Assembly (NCBI GenBank): GCA_017386805.1
Contig: JAFOGM010000126.1
Location: 1 to 9,915, forward strand
Origin: Bacillota bacterium
GTDB lineage: Bacteria > Bacillota > Clostridia > Peptostreptococcales > Anaerovoracaceae
Length of the DNA stretch: 9,915 nt
Direction of reading: 5' to 3'
The notes beneath the pieces are model-generated. The model was not told where the DNA came from and did no database searches. It saw nothing but the letters and a program-made list of their open reading frames with translations. Below are positions 6,537-9,915 of the stretch, in pieces (within the stretch, counting starts at the first letter, position 1; each line of letters begins with the position of its first letter). Position numbers and translations under genes: made by a program.

Positions 6537-7376
6537 CTATAAAACTGCAGACTTATGACGGGTTACGTGGCAATTGATGTTGACTGCACAAGGAAGACCT
6601 GCAATGTGAGTGGGCAGAGCTTCAATGTTTACAGCCAGAGCTGTGGTCTGACCGCCGAAGCCCTGGGGACCAATACCCAGTGCATTGACCTTTTCCAGCA
6701 TTTCCTTTTCCAGATCTGCATAGAAGGGGTTCGCATTTCTTTCATCCACAGGTCTCATCAGAGCCTTCTTTGCCAGGTAAGCAGCCTTATCGAAGGTACC
6801 ACCAACACCTACACCTACAACGATGGGCGGGCAGGGGTTCGGACCAGCTTCTTCCACGACCTTAACGATGAAGTCCTTCACGCCCTGGAGGCCATCAGAA
6901 GGCTTCAGCATCTTGATCTGGCTCATATTTTCACTACCGAAGCCCTTGGGAGCTACGGTGATATGTACTTCATCTCCGGGAACAACATCAACGTACAGAA
7001 CTGCAGGAGTGTTGTCGCCGGTGTTTACTCTGTCGAAGGGATCCTTTACGCAGGACTTTCTCAGGTAACCTTCCACGTAACCGCGGCGTACACCTTCGTT
7101 AACAGCAGCCTTCAGATCGCCTTCAATATGTACATCCTGACCGATTTCCAGGAAGACACAAGCCAGACCGGTATCCTGACAAATGGGAACGTTGTCCTGG
7201 TCAGCGATGTTGAAGTTGTCTTCGATCTTACCCAGAATGGTCTGAGCAATGGGGAAAGGTTCACAAGCCTTACAGGTAGTGATAGCTTCCTGTACGTCCT
7301 TGGGCAGGTGACAGTTTGCTTCGATGCAGAGATCACGAACAACCTGTGTGATCTGTTCCGCTTTGATTTCTTTCAT
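6537..7376 (-). CDS. Class I fumarase-type hydratase alpha subunit, probable mesaconase
   Basis: 279 aa Fe-S hydro-lyase alpha subunit (family of FumA N-terminal half and TtdA). Three cysteines in the conserved places should bind the [4Fe-4S] cluster: Cys66 in PICQDTG, Cys182 in NPCPPIVVGVG, and Cys269 in NINCHVTRHK near the C-terminus. KGFGSENMSQIKML and GIGPQGFGGQTTAL are further family signatures. A cluster of this kind is oxygen-sensitive, which fits an anaerobe. It follows the P-loop gene by 22 bp and precedes the beta subunit by 11 bp. The reaction is most likely mesaconate hydration to citramalate because mal and glutamate mutase lie in the next operon. Fumarate or tartrate hydration cannot be excluded from sequence. 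Confidence 0.93.
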   Translation of the reverse strand: MKEIKAEQITQVVRDLCIEANCHLPKDVQEAITTCKACEPFPIAQTILGKIEDNFNIADQDNVPICQDTGLACVFLEIGQDVHIEGDLKAAVNEGVRRGYVEGYLRKSCVKDPFDRVNTGDNTPAVLYVDVVPGDEVHITVAPKGFGSENMSQIKMLKPSDGLQGVKDFIVKVVEEAGPNPCPPIVVGVGVGGTFDKAAYLAKKALMRPVDERNANPFYADLEKEMLEKVNALGIGPQGFGGQTTALAVNIEALPTHIAGLPCAVNINCHVTRHKSAVL

Positions 7377-7398
7377 GATAATTTCCTTCTTTCTTATA

Positions 7399-8331
7399 TT
7401 AGAATGCGATACGATTCAGGTCTTCGGTTTCGTAATCCCAACGTTCACCCACCAGACCTACAATGATATAGCGTTTTGTATCTTCATCATAGAAAACTTC
7501 CTTCAGCATACGGAAGTTCTCAATTTCTCCTGTATGTCTTACATGGATACGGGGACCGGTACAGGGCACCACGGCTTCCCCAATTTTGATGTGATCTTCA
7601 TCGTAGAAGCTGACGCCCAAATCCTGCGCGATCAAAGATCTTACCTTAGCTTCCACATCGTACAGGTCGATCTCCGGCTTTTGGTCGAAACTCAGTAAGA
7701 ATCCTCTCTTAACGTCACCATGGGTGCATTCCAGAACCATGTCTTCCGGAAGAACATACTCCAGTAAGTCTTCTGCAGTATGGGCCATCTTACGATAGAT
7801 GATGGACTTGGATACGATGTTGGAAACGTCCTGAGGCAGCGGACCGAACATGGTAGGTCTGGTTACCAGAACTTCTTCGCCGACACCGATCAATAAGTCC
7901 GCATTTCTTCCCAGAAGGGGATATAACATTTCAAAGTGTTCCACTACCACGCGGCGGCCCTTCTTCAGAGCACACTGTACGGCTTCTGCCAGAACATGCA
8001 GCTGAGTAAAACCGGTTTCAAAACGCATGTCCATGTGATAGGTATGAGGTGCATAGAACCCTTCATCTTCATCCACACTTAAAATAGGCAGCGGACGCAC
8101 ATTGACACCATTGTCATCATTGGACAGTTCCAGTCCGGGGAACATGCCCTTGATGATCATGCTCTTACCGGAACCGGCTTCGCCGATGATCCCGATCAGC
8201 TGGTCAAAGGGGGTCATATACTGCTGAGCGATCTGCATACCCAGGGTGGTCATACGAACGTTCCCACGCGGTGCAAAGAACACGCTGTATAAGTGATTCT
8301 GCTGAATGTAATTTTTAATTAAATTTGCCAT
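7399..8331 (-). CDS. P-loop NTPase fused to alanyl-tRNA synthetase SAD-like domain
   Basis: 310 aa, probably cytoplasmic. Residues about 43-175 form a P-loop domain: Walker A GEAGSGKS (50-57), a hydrophobic strand ending in acid, RRVVVEHFE (126-134), as candidate Walker B. Residues about 180-280 resemble the second additional (editing-type) domain of alanyl-tRNA synthetase: HTAEDLL (184-190) recalls HTATHLL, and CTGPRIHVRHTGEIENF (257-273) recalls the CxGTHVxxTGEIxxF motif. Of the usual HxxxH/CxxxH metal ligands the second His is Asp188 and the last Cys-His spacing is stretched, so zinc binding may be altered. No tRNA-aminoacylation domain is present. An in-frame TTG at 8343 was rejected because it overlaps the GGAGG that lies five bases before the ATG at 8331. 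Genes of this type are, as I recall, annotated simply as SAD-domain proteins in Clostridia. Its role beside the hydratase is unknown. Confidence 0.85.
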   Translation of the reverse strand: MANLIKNYIQQNHLYSVFFAPRGNVRMTTLGMQIAQQYMTPFDQLIGIIGEAGSGKSMIIKGMFPGLELSNDDNGVNVRPLPILSVDEDEGFYAPHTYHMDMRFETGFTQLHVLAEAVQCALKKGRRVVVEHFEMLYPLLGRNADLLIGVGEEVLVTRPTMFGPLPQDVSNIVSKSIIYRKMAHTAEDLLEYVLPEDMVLECTHGDVKRGFLLSFDQKPEIDLYDVEAKVRSLIAQDLGVSFYDEDHIKIGEAVVPCTGPRIHVRHTGEIENFRMLKEVFYDEDTKRYIIVGLVGERWDYETEDLNRIAF

Positions 8332-8366
8332 GTTGTCCTCCAATCGTGCTTATCATCGCAAATTTC

Positions 8367-8852
8367 TTAATCTTCTTCAGTATAGTCTTTTTTTTCTTCT
8401 TCTGCAACGGGTTTTCCCGGCTCTTCCATTTTAATGGCGCCGACGGTCAAAAACTCAATCGCTGCCATCTTCCCCATGGTCTTCAGTCCCTTGATGACCC
8501 GGGCCTTGTCTCTGGTCTTTACGCCCAGATACACATTCCCCGATTCCATCAAAATCACCGAAGCGTTGGCAACCACATTTTTCCCTACAGCCACACCGGC
8601 TTTCTTCAGGTCGCGGCCTCCAGCCTTGATCACCGCCGTATCCCGTTTCACCGCCCCGGCAACCACATCCGCAGCTCCGCTGGCGGCGTGGCCGGCGATC
8701 TCGCCGGTCAGGATTGCCGAATCCACAATGTTTTCACCCAGCTGGTCGATTTCCGGCTGGCGAAGGACCTTCCCCACAAAGGAGACCGTTCCGCCGATGA
8801 CACCACCCATGGCTGCACCGGCTACGACTCCCGCCTGTTTTAATTTTTTCAT
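8367..8852 (-). CDS. Hypothetical glycine/alanine-rich protein with acidic tail
   Basis: 161 aa, not recognised. The N-terminus (residues 8-26, AGVVAGAAMGGVIGGTVSF) is a glycine-zipper-like small-residue hydrophobic segment. A further Ala/Gly-rich amphipathic region runs over residues 45-70 (AILTGEIAGHAASGAADVVAGAV), and a hydrophobic patch NASVILMESGNVYLGV is near 100-115. The last ~20 residues are acidic and charged (EEEKKDYTEED). The pattern suggests peripheral membrane association or helical packing rather than a clear multi-spanning protein; there is no classical signal peptide. The ATG at 8852 has GGGGG upstream (spacing about seven). It lies 26 bp after the preceding gene and 35 bp before the P-loop gene, so it is in the operon. 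Function unknown. Confidence 0.75.
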   Translation of the reverse strand: MKKLKQAGVVAGAAMGGVIGGTVSFVGKVLRQPEIDQLGENIVDSAILTGEIAGHAASGAADVVAGAVKRDTAVIKAGGRDLKKAGVAVGKNVVANASVILMESGNVYLGVKTRDKARVIKGLKTMGKMAAIEFLTVGAIKMEEPGKPVAEEEKKDYTEED

Positions 8853-8878
8853 CTCAAATCCCCCTTATCCAATGCTGG

Positions 8879-9214
8879 TTAGAAACGGATCACAGTCTCC
8901 AGCTTCTCACGCAGCATCTCTTTTTCTTCTTCTTCGGTAGGTCTGACACGCGCCGTTCTCGGTCCGGTCAGGACAACCTTTACCAGTTCCAGTTCCGGCA
9001 GCTCTTCGAAATCCTCTTCGTCCGTTTCTTCCACTTCAAAGTCAATGTCTCCTGCGGACATAGAGAACTCGATTTCTGCATCGTCACCTTCCTCCGCATC
9101 CCACAGTTCTTCCTCGAATTTCTTCTCGCGGTTCTTCTTTTCGATCAGTAAAACAGCTGCACTGAGCACTGCTCCGCAGAGCCCCAGCATCAGCGCCTTC
9201 TTTCCCATACTCAT
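8879..9214 (-). CDS. Hypothetical single-span membrane protein with acidic soluble domain
   Basis: 111 aa, not recognised. One N-terminal hydrophobic helix (about residues 7-24, ALMLGLCGAVLSAAVLLI) is followed by a basic stretch EKKNREKK, then a very acidic, probably disordered segment (about residues 33-75). A short ordered end, VKVVLTGPRTARVRPTEEE and a final amphipathic helix, closes it. By the positive-inside rule the acidic domain would face the cytoplasm, but this is weak. The Cys in LGLCGA is not a good lipobox because Leu precedes it. I start at the ATG at 9214, eight bases after GGAGG, rather than at an in-frame TTG two codons upstream that is too close to the ribosome site. First gene after the attenuator-like leader. 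Function unknown. Confidence 0.75.
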   Translation of the reverse strand: MSMGKKALMLGLCGAVLSAAVLLIEKKNREKKFEEELWDAEEGDDAEIEFSMSAGDIDFEVEETDEEDFEELPELELVKVVLTGPRTARVRPTEEEEKEMLREKLETVIRF

Positions 9215-9252
9215 TGTCAATTCCTCCTATCCCTCACGTTGAAACTACGCTG

Positions 9253-9289
9253 TAAAAAACAAATAACCCCACGACCTGAGTTCGTGAGG
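9253..9289 (-). terminator. Intrinsic terminator inside the leader of the first operon
   Basis: On the minus strand CCTCACGA (9282-9289) pairs with TCGTGGGG (9267-9274), eight pairs including one G-T, around a 7-nt loop. It is followed by TTATTTGTTTTTT. It lies about 40 bp upstream of the first gene, and no gene ends just before it, so it either ends a small RNA or acts as an attenuator. Confidence 0.8.
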
Positions 9290-9348
9290 CTACCTGCATA
9301 TGACCGTAAAGCTTTCGCTTTACTTGCCTAAACTTTAGCACAGCCTCA
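9285..9348 (-). ncRNA. Candidate structured leader RNA (attenuator or riboswitch-like), class not recognised
   Basis: On the minus strand TGAGGCT (9342-9348) pairs with AGCCTCA (9285-9291). The pair encloses a hairpin GTAAAGC-GAAA-GCTTTAC (9306-9323) with a GNRA tetraloop, and a smaller CTAAA/TTTAG inverted repeat (9329-9339). The closing stem uses bases 9285-9289, which are also needed by the terminator stem, so the two folds exclude each other. Forming the closing stem would allow read-through into the operon. I compared it from memory with cobalamin, c-di-GMP, SAM, TPP, fluoride, ZTP and preQ1 consensus sequences and found no match. It could instead be a ~75-nt small RNA starting near 9326. 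Confidence 0.5.
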
Positions 9349-9360
9349 ACAGTTTGTCCA
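9332..9360 (-). promoter_or_regulatory. Possible internal promoter within the leader
   Basis: On the minus strand TGGACA (9355-9360), 17 bp, then TAAAGT (9332-9337) preceded by TGC, an extended -10. Transcription from here would start near 9326 and lack the left arm of the closing stem, giving a short RNA ended by the terminator at 9253. It overlaps the structure it competes with, so only one of the two readings may be right. Confidence 0.3.
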
Positions 9361-9460
9361 ACATTATTTTCGTTAAAAAGACACAATTTCTCGATTTTCT
9401 TTTGAAAACACGACCTTTCTTGGGGTCATTTCCGAAAAAACGTTCGCCTTTTTCAATGTT

Positions 9461-9489
9461 AGTATACCTGTTTCAGCCAGCGAAATCAA
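9461..9489 (-). promoter_or_regulatory. Candidate sigma-A promoter of the first operon
   Basis: On the minus strand TTGATT (9484-9489), 17 bp, TATACT (9461-9466), with predicted start near 9454. That gives a leader of about 240 nt containing the competing stems. The -35 hexamer overlaps the stop codon of the MFS gene remnant. Confidence 0.55.
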
Positions 9490-9692
9490 ATGGTTTTCAA
9501 TAACTTCTCATGGGTGAGCGCCATAGCTCCGAAGGCCACAAGAAGAAATACTGGAAACAGCTTCATGGAGATGTAAGTTCCGATCAATCCAAACAGCGGA
9601 GGCATCGACAACACCCCAACGTAGGCACTGGCCATTTCCAGGCCGATGATTGCCTGAGACCGCTCCGCACCAAAGCGCTGCGGCGTGGAATC
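9486..9692 (-). pseudogene. C-terminal remnant of an MFS transporter
   Basis: Sixty-eight codons read from GAT at 9692 to TGA at 9486-9488 with good hydrophobic pattern. TPQRFGAERSQAIIGLEMAS is followed by a segment with MPPLFGLIG, then FPVFLLVAFGAMAL and an EKLLKTI end. This is the typical last ~70 residues of major facilitator proteins of the clostridial sugar/unknown type, covering the final transmembrane helices. In-frame TAA at 9699-9701 and a change of sequence character show that the rest of the gene is gone. There is no start codon with a ribosome site, so it is non-functional. Confidence 0.7.
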
Positions 9693-9915
9693 TCTATCTT
9701 AAACCAACTTGGTAACTTTACATACACTTTAATTTCGTCTCTTTCTTCAAATTTCTTGGCAAATTTAGTTTCAACATATGAATCACATATAGCATAGTTG
9801 TACGGAGACTTTTTACTTTCTACTATTTTGTCATTTAAATAAGCAAGGAGTTCGTTGTCATTGAATATTTTTATAGAGTAACACTCTCCGCCTCTAAACT
9901 TAGAGTAACTTATAC
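9692..9915 (-). pseudogene. Fragment of type III restriction enzyme (Res), broken before its nuclease domain
   Basis: An open frame enters from the window edge (codon start 9913) and reads about 74 residues of AT-rich coding sequence. Within it, KKFEERDEIKVYVKLPSWFK is characteristic of type III Res proteins, where WFKI is normally followed by ETPIG or similar and then a YNPDWA nuclease motif. Here the similarity stops after WFKIE at 9692, where the MFS remnant begins in another frame. The frame runs on as meaningless sequence to a TGA at 9584-9586. The PD-(D/E)XK endonuclease region is therefore missing. How much helicase domain lies outside the window is unknown. Its low GC compared with the flanking genes fits horizontal acquisition. 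Confidence 0.7.

Noticed and set aside
8879..9214. Lipoprotein signal in the small membrane protein
   Set aside because: The Cys is preceded by Leu in LGLC, which does not fit the small residue needed before a lipobox cysteine.
9510..9797. Plus-strand 95-codon open frame
   Set aside because: It crosses the junction between the two minus-strand gene remnants, and its sequence is the complement of recognisable MFS and Res coding sequence.
1..9915. CRISPR array, tRNA, rRNA or insertion sequence
   Set aside because: No regularly spaced repeats, no tRNA-like cloverleaf, no rRNA-like stretch and no transposase were seen on either strand.

Overview
The window looks like a chromosome segment of an anaerobic, amino-acid-fermenting member of the Bacillota, class Clostridia. 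The reasons are strong GGAGG-type ribosome binding sites, proteins closely resembling the clostridial coenzyme B12-dependent glutamate mutase system, an oxygen-labile Fe-S class I fumarase family enzyme, and moderate GC. The exact genus cannot be read from the sequence. Every convincing gene lies on the minus strand, so transcription runs from high to low coordinates.

Upstream end (9915 to about 9490): two broken genes are joined at about 9692. An AT-rich stretch that continues past the window edge reads as part of a type III restriction enzyme (Res). It is cut just before the place where its nuclease motif should begin. It is joined, out of frame, to the last ~68 codons of an MFS transporter.

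First operon (about 9489 to 4935): a sigma-A-like promoter (9461-9489) precedes a leader of about 230 nt. The leader contains an intrinsic terminator and a competing stem that shares bases with it, which suggests an attenuator or unassigned riboswitch. Then come two small hypothetical proteins, a P-loop protein with an alanyl-tRNA-synthetase-like C-terminal domain, the alpha and beta subunits of a class I fumarase-type hydratase (most likely mesaconase), and a GntR-family regulator ending at a strong terminator. A second terminator-like hairpin follows.

Second operon (4782 to 41): a near-consensus promoter with repeats around it, then glmS, glmL, glmE and mal, closed by a strong terminator. 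GlmS and GlmE form glutamate mutase, GlmL reactivates it, and methylaspartate ammonia-lyase removes ammonia to give mesaconate. The hydratase of the first operon would then convert mesaconate to citramalate. Together they make the first half of the methylaspartate route of glutamate fermentation. Citramalate lyase, the next step, is not in the window.

The metabolic core is a known pathway. The least explained parts are the P-loop/AlaRS-like hybrid protein, the two small acidic/glycine-rich proteins, the regulator's effector domain, the attenuator-like leader and the hybrid pseudogene junction.
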